Notes under the pieces: model-generated
The model's input: only the letters and a program-made list of their open reading frames with translations
The model's database searches: none
Told to the model about the DNA's origin: nothing
From: Ktedonobacter sp. SOSP1-85
GTDB taxonomy: Bacteria; Chloroflexota; Ktedonobacteria; Ktedonobacterales; Ktedonobacteraceae
NCBI RefSeq assembly: GCF_016587415.1
Contig: NZ_BNJI01000002.1
Coordinates: 1,612,001-1,676,000, forward strand
Direction: 5' to 3'
Length of the DNA stretch: 64,000 nucleotides
Position numbers and translations under genes: made by a program
In this document: positions 52,901-61,500 of the stretch, in pieces
Position numbering within the stretch: position 1 is the first letter of the stretch
Layout of the letters: each line of letters opens with the position of its first letter

Positions 52901-55705
52901 AATGGCTTGCAGCGGCGAGGTGCGAATCTGGAGTTGCAGGCCCGAACTGCTGTCAAGACCCAGGGTGAAACGGGTCAGGCTTGCCTCATTACCTTTTTCA
53001 TAGGTGTTGAAGAAGTGCAGTTTCGGGGTTCCGTCTTCGTTTGTGCCGAAGAGAGCATTCATCTTCTCCGGGATGCCAATCCCAAACTCCCCTGAGAGCG
53101 AGAAGTTTTTGCCCAGTTGCAGATCCAGGCGAGGAACCGCGATGACGGCCGTGCCGAGATCAAGCGCCGGGAGATTGCCCAGCGCGGAGGTCGACCATTC
53201 GATCTCCTTGTGCGCGACCAGGGGGACGACAGAGACGGTGGCTCCCTGCTTGTCTATCTTCAGTTGAGCATCCACAGAGTTCGTCGGAATGACGGCCAGC
53301 AGTTTCGCGGGTAGCCCATTGAGACGGGCTGTAATAGCAGTGTTTATCGACCAGGAGGCCTGGCCATTGTCCTCGCTTGTCCTGGCTAAGGAGAGGTATT
53401 TTAAACCCAGACCTATGGTCCAGTCTGGCAATGGCTCTGGGAGGGAGAACGTCGCGGTTGCTCGTGTCGGCTCAAAGACCAGTTCCACGCGCCTGTCCTG
53501 CTTGCTCAAGGTGAGCGTTCCGCCGCCTGTGAGTTCGTCAACCCCAGCTACCGTCAATGCTCCCGTCGCGCTGACCGCCCAGCTATACGCGCTCGCTGCA
53601 TTGAGCTGGATAGCTTTGCCAGTGTCTCCAACGGTTGGGGAGAGCGTTTTGCTGATGAGAATGGATAGCCTATTGCCAGTGAGCGTAGAGCCGGCTCCCA
53701 GGTCGAGTTCAATGCCTTGAGCAGATTCCGCCAGGAGCTTGATGATCCGTGCGGTACTGCTCGTCTCCAGGCTGGCCCCAAGCATAAAGGGGCAGTCAAA
53801 GAGCGTGCCGCCGACCGAACCGCTCAAGATCCAATCCTTTTTCACCTGGTCCAGGGCGAAGGTAAAATCCAGGCTCTCGAACACAAGCCCGTCAACGATG
53901 GGAAAGGTTCCCTGAGTGTGCAGAGCGAGCGAGCAGGTAAGCTGGCCGCTCTCACCATTGCCGGGTCCAGGCAGGCGCGCCAGTGTGAGGTCTACCTTGC
54001 TCACGGTGAGATTGGGAACGCCGAAGGGCAGTTCCCACTTCGTCGTGCAGGTTCCCTTGACACTAAATACCCTGGTGCCTGGCGTGAACTGGATGGTGAT
54101 GTCCGAGAATTCGAGATCGGACATCTCATCAGGCATACTCGTGTCGCGCAGCAGATCTTTGATGACGCGTGACAGGTGAATGGGCTGTTTTTTCGCCGCG
54201 TCCGCCGTAAACGTCCAGGCCGCAGCGGTACCCGCGTTGCTTGCCGTGAGTGTAAAGTCCACCCCAGCCAACGTCAGGCTGCCAGAAAGCGTCGCCTGGA
54301 CACCCGTCTCTTGATTGTATAAGATCAGCGATTTTACCTCTGTCAGGCGCAAATCCACCACATCCAGCGGAATCGGCCAATCTCCCTGCACGTCGGCATG
54401 AAGCGTATATTGCTTCCCTACCTGAGCCGAAAAATCAAACGCTGTGATCTCTAATGCCGGAATGCCGCTGTCGCCGACTTCCTCGATGAAGTACTCGATC
54501 ACTTCCCTGAGCTTGACGCTCTGGCCCGGCGCCAGACCACCGACAACCGTAAAATCAGGCGCGAAGAGAGAAAGCACAAAGAGACCCTGCGCGCCCAGCC
54601 CGATCGTTCCGGTGATGGCAAGCGAGGGGAGAGAAGGGGTAGCCAGGGGAACAGTAATCCCCAAGGTAAAGCCATCTAAAGTAATGGCTTTACCAGTTGC
54701 TTGATCTTCAAACAACGTCCAGGGACGCGCGTTTTGAACACTGGCGCCCAGGGAAACCAGTTTGGAGCTGGCGGCAGGGTTGACGCGAGCAAAGATGTTT
54801 TTGAGAGTAACCAGGTCAGCGAGATGGAAATTGGGGAGGGAAGGAAGATGTTTTGCGAAGTCTACTCCCTGGGCCAGGCTGGAAAGCTCGTCAAGTCCCG
54901 TCAAAATCGTTCCGCTCACCCGTTCGAGATCAAGGCTTAGCACAATATCACTTTCAGGTTGGTAGAGCGTAGCAACGAGGGGTAGCGAAGCATCCTTGCC
55001 CTGTACGTTAAGCGGGAGCTCTGTGCGAAAGCGTAAAAAGGACAGGGTATCGGGTATCTCGTCGCCATCATCGCGAAATGGAATGCTGCATGCCTCAAAG
55101 GTCAGCGTGGGGCGTGTTGAAAGCCCGATATCGATGGGTTCCTGGATGGTCGCAGCTAAGGCCATGTTCGGCAGACCGTATTGTATCTCAATCGGTCCGG
55201 CAAGCCTGGGACCTTGCAGACCAAACAGGGAGCCGAGATTCTTCAGAATGGAAGTCAGGCGTAGCGTCCCTGCAAAAAACAGCCTGCCCTGCTTAATCTC
55301 ATTGGAAACATTATATGAAGCAAGATGAAGTTGAGGTGCGGGGGCAAACGCTACGCTCGCTAGTGGAGAGTACTGCAAGTCTGGAAAGCTCTGACTCAAA
55401 TTCCATCCATCCGCTCCACTTGCTTGCAACATCAGTTGGACTTCATCACCCTGAAGCTGAAACATCGCTTCAACCCTCATGCCTGTGAAGGGAAGCGTTG
55501 TCCCTGTGCCAGTGACGATAATTCGAGCGTGTTCATCTGGTGCCTTGATCTCATAGTGCTCAAGGGTAATCTGCTCATCCTGCAAATATGTCGCGGAGAG
55601 CGCATCAATAGGAGCGGAGCCCAGGAGCCTGGTAGAGAGGGCGTACTGTGTAACGCTCACCTTCCCACTGAGGAGAATATTCTGGAGTTGTTGTAGAGTC
55701 TTCAT
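49916..55705 (-). CDS. 1929-residue beta-strand-rich protein of unknown function
   Basis: The ATG at 55705 has AAAGAAAGG six bases upstream; the frame is open to 55846, but an ATG there has no ribosome-binding site. Nearly the whole protein alternates polar and hydrophobic residues in long beta-strand patterns, with repeating units of the type LSGSLTLAGVDFTLTASNAG and IDVGTFTLAGAVLAITHTGL. No enzyme motif, Cys cluster or clear signal peptide is visible. At about residues 1680-1830 there is a coiled coil (ending QEAERALQGVRDNAIRDIL), then a short beta C-terminus. The pattern is compatible with a lipid-groove (AsmA/TamB-like) or beta-solenoid architecture, but I cannot assign a family. It follows the nuclease gene by 144 bp on the same strand and probably forms a pair with it. 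Confidence 0.85.
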   Translation of the reverse strand: MKTLQQLQNILLSGKVSVTQYALSTRLLGSAPIDALSATYLQDEQITLEHYEIKAPDEHARIIVTGTGTTLPFTGMRVEAMFQLQGDEVQLMLQASGADGWNLSQSFPDLQYSPLASVAFAPAPQLHLASYNVSNEIKQGRLFFAGTLRLTSILKNLGSLFGLQGPRLAGPIEIQYGLPNMALAATIQEPIDIGLSTRPTLTFEACSIPFRDDGDEIPDTLSFLRFRTELPLNVQGKDASLPLVATLYQPESDIVLSLDLERVSGTILTGLDELSSLAQGVDFAKHLPSLPNFHLADLVTLKNIFARVNPAASSKLVSLGASVQNARPWTLFEDQATGKAITLDGFTLGITVPLATPSLPSLAITGTIGLGAQGLFVLSLFAPDFTVVGGLAPGQSVKLREVIEYFIEEVGDSGIPALEITAFDFSAQVGKQYTLHADVQGDWPIPLDVVDLRLTEVKSLILYNQETGVQATLSGSLTLAGVDFTLTASNAGTAAAWTFTADAAKKQPIHLSRVIKDLLRDTSMPDEMSDLEFSDITIQFTPGTRVFSVKGTCTTKWELPFGVPNLTVSKVDLTLARLPGPGNGESGQLTCSLALHTQGTFPIVDGLVFESLDFTFALDQVKKDWILSGSVGGTLFDCPFMLGASLETSSTARIIKLLAESAQGIELDLGAGSTLTGNRLSILISKTLSPTVGDTGKAIQLNAASAYSWAVSATGALTVAGVDELTGGGTLTLSKQDRRVELVFEPTRATATFSLPEPLPDWTIGLGLKYLSLARTSEDNGQASWSINTAITARLNGLPAKLLAVIPTNSVDAQLKIDKQGATVSVVPLVAHKEIEWSTSALGNLPALDLGTAVIAVPRLDLQLGKNFSLSGEFGIGIPEKMNALFGTNEDGTPKLHFFNTYEKGNEASLTRFTLGLDSSSGLQLQIRTSPLQAIHFIQDRQGNPLYTADLGEFGYLEFSLPTFSYNGGTFRSSHASFKQGKDPKTGEPRPLKIPLTPFKLLFEACKLDELAKKLPAGLPLQDIQIYRKGQLNNSGAFDSAAFDNLLKSISDPSALTKLNELIKQLTGSTLTLGEIIAGGLHEAGNLLDQLPDSLIDYLHIEIPKEFSFDLNFTESGSLQCSVSANPAIKILYPTISPLGPQLNGLTLRSFSLGELFDGALLPLALDMDLHQFPLLPLAAALLKPLDGLPRPQDLTNHLAIHNLFMVIITETGIPLPVPLFFDQLGIEYHGIENLNFQVHGAFPNPLKNLGLSDFVKLLKALGKFITDSDYLLDATTLPHLLPVFTLGPNTIQLPPYLGGRTLVDPTDPRYNLTLDANESVPHLLNFLKTLNLNEIIQSIPLENRVGQQHISFGSLEMDADWLVTRPSELQTLTPEQKVVARLTASEIEILLQLLPAIQAQMLAADLSTFVSSGKQVQAQNAADQERGLVIFLKGNWQIASTASLMAYFGLVNANSGFGTSMRVAGNVTDLIALDLSGLVSIHTQVRPGTSVVSLQGKSVLSILNQQVLTGSLSLEDKRFAIAGTLHLPFGWTGIFGSVDLSGHLSDTALALSGSASIDVGTFTLAGAVLAITHTGLTVTGTWLKQSMVFSAHKVNDLLLFQAELALLTVSNVITITGSSPQGGPAATLGLKEGSIPYVSLDGTIELPLIQSRGAGLFRIIREGFTFGITGKLFGSNFGAAMSVTGTDIQNAATFIIGASMDNNLVQYLEQSTTTFLDNQLQTVNRQLEPLRQQIQLGEQNVINAKSGLEVANAQFQQKIAGAQQDVANQSQAVQLTRQALNRSGIDLITKYFLEKELDTYEKALQEAERALQGVRDNAIRDILKPAEDVLSFAQQGLEAAQQGLLSFEQFHKAEVDALQYIANYTLSGLLIINSASFTAQYRAISDGRVSMNVNLTYTGRTLPQQIDFDFYHPDVAVQSLANKLLPLG

Positions 55706-55849
55706 GCTGGGCCTTTCTTTTAAAAGAAGCTGGGCGCAAACAGCCCGGCCACTGAGAAGGAGAGGAAAAAGAAGCCTGGCGACAATCCGAGCCGCTGTTT
55801 TCCTGGTCGCGTCATAGCTATACATCAGAAAAACAGTCAGAGGCATTCA

Positions 55850-56728
55850 TCATGGAAACTGTACCTCTAGCTCCACTGGCAAATGATCGCTAATTTTTGT
55901 AAAGTAGAAAGTGCATAAATTGTGTATGGATTTATATATATTCTTGTCGTTTAAAAACGGTACAGGGGTTCCATCCGCTTCCCAAATTGATTGAAGGAGC
56001 GATATAACAGAGCCGGTGCATGTTATATCATTGCGCACGACAAAGTTATCGTAGAGGTTGCTTGTCAGGCGGTCTTGGATGGTATCAAAGGTTCCTAAAT
56101 CGAGAGGTACCAGGGTAGTACTACCATTCTCAATTTTCGCGTCGTATTTAGGGGGAAGGGTAAGCCTGCTCTTATGAAAATCAGCGTTAAAATCTCCCAT
56201 GATAATTGCTGTTTGGCCGCCTTGGGAAGATGTTTTCAGATTCTTCTTGATATTCTGCCATTCTTGTGAAATGAGTAACGCCTCCTCAGGCTTGGGAGCA
56301 TGCCAAGCACAGAACTCCCAGGCGGGGCCTTTAGGGTCAGGCTTGTCAGATCCGTCAGGAATTATCTGTACATTCATGTACATAGGACGACGCCCTCCGC
56401 TAGAGTAGACCGAGCGGCGTTTGCGTGTGGTATCGCTTATAGCGACCTTCTTTTTATCATAAATCACTCCTATCCGGTCATCGTCCTTGGCTGGTCCATC
56501 TGTCGTCTGCCAGAGATATGTATACTTTTTTGTTGCATCCTGTGCATTTAGCTCTTTTATAATTTTGTCTAATGCTTTGGTTCCGTTATCACTAAGAGGG
56601 ATCTCGTAGATAGCTATTATATCGTAATCGATCATGAGTGATTTCAGGACGGTCAAACCGTCAACATAGTAAGCAACACAACTGGAAAAACTTTTGATAT
56701 TCCAGCTCAGTATTTTTATATCCGTCAC
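55850..56728 (-). CDS. Endonuclease/exonuclease/phosphatase (DNase I-fold) protein
   Basis: A 292-residue protein starting with GTG at 56728 after GAGAGGAGCACCGG. It keeps the metal and catalytic motifs of the EEP fold: KILSWNIKSF (Asn), IIAIYEIP (Glu), AWHAP, IIMGDFNADF (Asp, Asn), and the C-terminal SDHLPVELEVQ (Asp, His). Such enzymes cut phosphodiesters in DNA, RNA, or phospholipids. No signal peptide. It is directly upstream of the giant beta-rich gene, and both lie inside the 28-bp inverted repeat; a nuclease or phosphodiesterase toxin with a large carrier is a possible but unproven idea. Confidence 0.88.
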   Translation of the reverse strand: MTDIKILSWNIKSFSSCVAYYVDGLTVLKSLMIDYDIIAIYEIPLSDNGTKALDKIIKELNAQDATKKYTYLWQTTDGPAKDDDRIGVIYDKKKVAISDTTRKRRSVYSSGGRRPMYMNVQIIPDGSDKPDPKGPAWEFCAWHAPKPEEALLISQEWQNIKKNLKTSSQGGQTAIIMGDFNADFHKSRLTLPPKYDAKIENGSTTLVPLDLGTFDTIQDRLTSNLYDNFVVRNDITCTGSVISLLQSIWEADGTPVPFLNDKNIYKSIHNLCTFYFTKISDHLPVELEVQFP

Positions 56729-56942
56729 CCGGTGCTCCTCTCATATACAGTGGTGAAACGCAGGCGGCCAATCCAGCCACTTTTTACACACTCTTGAAAC
56801 GTTATGTGCTGCAAGTACAACATCAATATCTCAACGCGAGATTATGCTCAGAAGGTTGCTTTACCGGATAAACGTCTATGTGGTGCAGAATTACAACATT
56901 GATTTCTTGTTCCTAGAGAGGGGCACAAAAAGGTTGATCTCG

Positions 56943-57075
56943 TACTCTCGACCGACGCTGCTGAAGCACGCGTCTTCTCTACTCTCGACCGACGCTGCTG
57001 AAGCACGCGTCTTCTCTACTCTCGACCGACGCTGCTGAAGCACGCGTCTTCTCTACTCTCGACCGACGCTGCTCA
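56943..57075. repeat. 37-bp tandem repeat, about 3.5 copies
   Basis: TACTCTCGACCGACGCTGCT is the start of each unit; units begin at 56943, 56980, 57017 and 57054 and contain the REP-like palindrome. Units are identical and contiguous, with no spacers, so this is not CRISPR. Open frames across it are translation of the repeat. The remaining part of 56729-57174 shows no gene. Confidence 0.85.
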
Positions 57076-57098
57076 ATGCTACTGCATACTGCTATAGT
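57071..57098 (-). repeat. 28-bp inverted repeat, right arm
   Basis: Exact reverse complement of 48308-48335, placed directly after the truncated last unit of the 37-bp tandem repeat. Confidence 0.8.
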
Positions 57099-57174
57099 TT
57101 TAAATTTATGCATACGAAACGTTCTTTAATAAAAGATGTGTTTGTGGTGCTAATGCTTTCAGGTAGGGGACAGA

Positions 57175-57686
57175 ATGCAAAAAGATTGGAAACGTGACCC
57201 AATATGGCAATTAATAGGCGTCTTGTTTGGTATTACTAGTTTAATCATCGCTGTGCTTGCTCTGACGGATAATGCGAAGATTAGCGCTTTTATAGCTTTG
57301 GCCTTATCTTTTATAGTTGCATCAGTAGTATTAATTCCTCAGAGAAAAAAGAAACAACGTATAAGCAGCTACTCCGACCAAAAGAGCGTACATACAAACT
57401 CTCCTTCGTATGTGGTGAAAGAAATTATGAAAAATTTTCAAGTCTTTATGCCTGTGCTATATTTAGTAGTAGTTTGTTTGTAGTTTATGCAGGCTATATA
57501 ATTTGGTATGTCTTTTTTAAGAATCATGAAAGTTTGATAGACGATAGAGGTGATTTGATAATAATTGCTGTATTATCTATCATCTGGTCACTAGTATTGT
57601 TTTATGTTATAAATAAAGCATATAAAGTATACAAGGAACTCAGCGATTTATTTGATCAATATGACGAGAAAAATAACAGATCTTAA
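57175..57686 (+). CDS. Small four-helix membrane protein, probably frameshifted
   Basis: The first frame (57175-57483, 102 residues) has two membrane helices (LIGVLFGITSLIIAVLAL, AFIALALSFIVASVVLIP), a polar loop and the start of a third helix, then stops. A second frame (57474-57686) overlaps it and continues with YAGYIIWYVFF and LIIIAVLSIIWSLVLFYVIN before a polar tail. Reading the two as one with a -1 shift gives a plausible 170-residue protein whose third helix is continuous over the join. Either a frameshift mutation, a sequencing error, or programmed shifting. AT-rich, unlike its neighbours, suggesting transfer. No family recognised. Confidence 0.6.
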
Positions 57687-58120
57687 ATCTGCTACCTATT
57701 CTTTGTCAATTGAAGCAATTTTGTCGCTCTTGGTATTGGAGCTATCCGAAGTGCGCTTCAGAGTGTGAGCGATATGTTGAAATTTCGAAAAAGACTTCCA
57801 AGCGCTGATTGAGCATGGGGCTTGGGTAAATATTTCTCAACGGGGCCTCGATATAAGGTAGGCCCTTTTGTCAAGACACAAAGAGAAGGGATTCGAAGGT
57901 GTCTCTGTGTTGGGTTCTTCTGAGCTTGCCTCACTCAGACAGACGGAGCTTTCTAATGCTTCTGCCGGGGCACCCCTATGAAAATGTAGGTAAATTTGCA
58001 ATCCCCCGTTGGGCCTCATATGCGTGAAATGTTTGACGTAAGAGATATAGGCGAAGTAAAATGCAGTGATATAACTCAATTGCACGTTCGTTAATCATTT
58101 GATCGTCGACAGAAGAGGAA
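57687..58120. other. Leader region of the caspase-STAND operon
   Basis: No gene supported. Contains the promoter at 58033-58062. Confidence 0.5.
58033..58062 (+). promoter_or_regulatory. Probable sigma-70-type promoter of the EACC1-caspase operon
   Basis: TTGACG, 18-bp spacer, TAAAAT; predicted transcript start about 50 bp before the first gene. Confidence 0.55.
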
Positions 58121-58555
58121 ATGCCTGTGTCTTCTGAAATTATGGTCATCTTGGATCTCTCTTACGAGGCACAAATGCTTCTTGATCAGCAAGGCGTAGA
58201 CCTCTATCAAGAACTTCGGCAGGAAGTGCCGTCAATCCGCCTGATGCATGTAGCAGACCCAGAAGCATCTCCCGGAAGCCGGGATATCGTGACTGTCATT
58301 TCTGTAACAACCGGTCTGGTTGGTGCGCTCACCCCAATTATTCTGCGCATTCTTCAGATGATTACTCCGCCAAATCGGTCGCAGACCTGGATCGTTGAGG
58401 AAACAGAAACGGTTTTACCGGATGGCAGTAGAACCATCCAGCGCAAGAGAATTCTGTCAAAGCAGGAACAGCATCTTCCCCAACCACATGATGAGCAGCC
58501 TCGAAAAGCTGAATCAGAGACATCTATGCAAGATCAGGCAAGGAAGAATGGATGA
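58121..58555 (+). CDS. EACC1-like small membrane-associated protein coupled to the caspase-STAND gene
   Basis: A 144-residue protein (start ATG 58121, or GTG 58127, which is better spaced from AGAAGAGGA). The shape is that of effector-associated constant component 1 (EACC1), a small partner described in conflict systems with caspase- or trypsin-type effectors and STAND NTPases: a helical N-terminus (YQELRQEVPSIRLMHV), a PGSRD turn, a hydrophobic segment (VISVTTGLVGALTPIILRIL), then a beta-rich end with LPDGSRTI. The stop overlaps the next start by ATGA, so both proteins are translationally coupled. Role is presumably a regulator or membrane anchor of the effector; assignment is by pattern and context. 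Confidence 0.65.
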   Translation: MPVSSEIMVILDLSYEAQMLLDQQGVDLYQELRQEVPSIRLMHVADPEASPGSRDIVTVISVTTGLVGALTPIILRILQMITPPNRSQTWIVEETETVLPDGSRTIQRKRILSKQEQHLPQPHDEQPRKAESETSMQDQARKNG

Positions 58556-61500
58556 GTTATTCACGCTATGCTTTTTGCCTGGGGGCGAATGGCCCCCAAC
58601 TCCCTGGATATCGGTCGTTAGCCTATGCTGAAAGAGATGCTGAGCGCCTGGCACAGGCACTGAGAACTGCGCCATGTAGCTTTACAGAGACGTCCTGGGA
58701 CATTGCGAGCGAGCCGAGAAAGACATTGGCAAAGCTCAATCAGTTCGTGAAGCGTCAGCAGTCTCTTGACTTGCTGCTCGTTCATTTTTCTGGACATGCC
58801 ATCTTTGATGAAGAGCTGTATCTCCTCTGCAATGAAACTGACTGTGATGATCTTATTTCTTCTGCTATTGGAATTGACACCATCAAAAAGATGCTGAGTC
58901 GTTCTCCTGCCCGTCACAAAGTACTCGTTTTGGATTGCTGTCACGCGGGAGGGGCTCTTCGAGAGCCCTTCAAAGGGATGCAAGAGATTCGAGAATCCCT
59001 TGATCGCACATTTCAGGGGAGTACGAGCGCTATTCTCTGCGCCTGCGCGAAGCGTGAGCGCACACGAGAATTAGAGACGCTGGATGGGGGAGCTGGCTTC
59101 CTTTCGTGGGTCCTGACCTCAGCCTGCACTACACGTTTTGAGGAGGTGTCGCCTGACGCTGATTCGCTCTCGCTGAAGCATATTCTCAGTTGGTTGCCGA
59201 GGGCGCTTGAAGAAGTGAATCACTCGTTAAGCGAAAAAGAGCAGCTTGCCCCTCCGGAAATTATGATCCATACGCGCGGTGGAGACGGAGATATCTGGCT
59301 CACAGAGCCAAAGAAGCTGTCACAACCGGAGAAGGAACGTGTCGAGCAGTACGCCAGAGAAGATCGTTTGCAAGCGATGCTGGCGGATCATAGCGGATTT
59401 ATCCATGATCGTCTGAGTAGCTTTGTAGGGCGTTCTCAGGAATTGAGCAGCATTCGTCAATGCATTGATGAGATGCTGACGACTGGTGGCTATATCACCA
59501 TCACCGGCCAAGCTGGTCAGGGAAAGAGCAGCATCATCGCTCGGCTGGTGGATGAGTATGGAGCTGAGCTGAGCGCTTTTCATTTTATCCCTCTCAACCC
59601 CGGTCCTGACCATCAAATCAACTTGCTGCGCAATCTTATGGCCCGGCTTATTCTGAAATATCACCTATCCGACCTGTATGTCACTGGTGAAAGCCGCTCA
59701 ACCCTGGGGGATTATTTTTCTAAAGTGCTGGTTGAAGTCGTCGCTAGAGGTGGGCGGGAGATCATTTTTATTGACGGTCTGGATCAACTGAAGACGGATA
59801 GTAACGGCGAGCGCGATCTGAGTTTTTTGCCTACGAATCCTCCACCTGGCATTGTATTTGTGCTGGGTACCCGCCCGAATGAGACGCTCAAGCAGCTTGA
59901 CCTCCTCAAACCCCACCACGAGTACAGGTTGCCAGACATGAGCAGGCAGGATTTTCGTCTCCTTTTGGAAAATAGGGACGTTTATCTGGAGACCGAACTT
60001 ATCGATCAACTGTACCAGGCCATGCAGGCAAATGCCCTCTATCTCGATCTGGCGGCGAAGGGGTTAAGGGAAAGTGGAACTCTGCAGCCTCAGGAGATCA
60101 TCAATCATATCGCGGATAATCCGGAGAATCTCTTTTCGCTGGCAATGGCGCACTTGAAGAATCCGGCTAGCGAGTGGCGCGAAGTCATTAAACCAATACT
60201 GGGTCTGCTGCTTACTGCACGTGAACCATTAGGGATGCGTTCCATTCGCCAAATACTTGGGGTAGAGGATGAGCGGTTACGAGAGGGAATGACTCGCTTA
60301 GGTGGATTGCTGACCGACGATGGCAAGCGTCACTATTCGCTTTTTCACCTCAAATTATATGACTACTTGCGCCAGGATCAACATAATCCGGGCAAAGAAT
60401 ATATTTTCGCCAGCGATGAGGAGGAAGGCTGGCATCAGAAAATCGCTCTATGGTGTGAAAAGATCGATTTTACGCAGGACTGGCATGTTCTGAAGGAGAG
60501 TAGCGAGCCAGGATATCGTGAGCAGTGTGTCTATACCTATCAGCATTATGGTGAGCACCTCTACTTTACAAAAGACTGGCATAAACTCTTTGCTGTACTT
60601 GATGCGGGACACTATGGGCGTGCGAAGCTGACCTTTGACCCTAGCGCACGTTTGTATGTACAGGACCTTGACCGTGGGCGAGAGGCTACTTGTGGCGCCC
60701 ACTATCAGCAGGGACTTGCCCTCCTCCCTTATCTCTGGCGCTATACATTGCTGCGTTGCAGCTTGACCAGTCGCGCGGACCAGTACCCTGATGAAGCTTT
60801 TCAACTCCTTGTACAGTTACAACATGAGGAAAAGGCTCTCGGTCTGGCCGAATTGCTCACCAATCCTGTGAGAAAAGCTGACGTGTTCTTTCAAATCGCC
60901 GAACAGATGAGCAAGCAATCTGTTCATCAGACAAAATACCGTGGTGTCCTGATAAGGATCAGTAACATAGGCAAAGCAATTCTCGAGAGCGACGAGCAGG
61001 CAAGAATTCTGTGTCGGGTAAGTGAACTATTCGGCCAGTTAGGTGAATGGGAACAGGCTGCCAGAACCTTGCTCTGGATTAAGGACGAGGACCGACAAAA
61101 AGAAGAATTGCAACGGTTGGGAACAACGCTAACCAAACAAGAACACTGGGAACTGGCCAGGATGGTGGTTCGTTTCATTCAGGATGGGATTGCAAGAGCG
61201 CAAGCTCTCATGATTGTAGGAAGTGCGTTAGTCGAGAAAGCGCATCTGGAACTGGCTTCTATTGTGTATACGGAAGCCGAAGAAATTATTCGGCAAGTAT
61301 CGCTCAACGAGCTTAAGGATGTACATGCGCGAGCAGAAGCACTGATAGATCTTGGATTGGCTTATGCAACATTACATCAATGGGATCAGGCTGAGCGCAT
61401 CATCAGCTCAGTTGAGGGGGATCTTCAGCGTGCCTGGATGCTCACTGCATATGGAGCAATACTCGCTTCAACTGGAGAACTGGAACGGGCCTGCCAGATA

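Noticed and set aside
56943..57075. CRISPR-like array of 37-bp repeats
   Set aside because: Units are directly adjacent with no spacers and contain an imperfect palindrome also found singly elsewhere; no cas genes are nearby.
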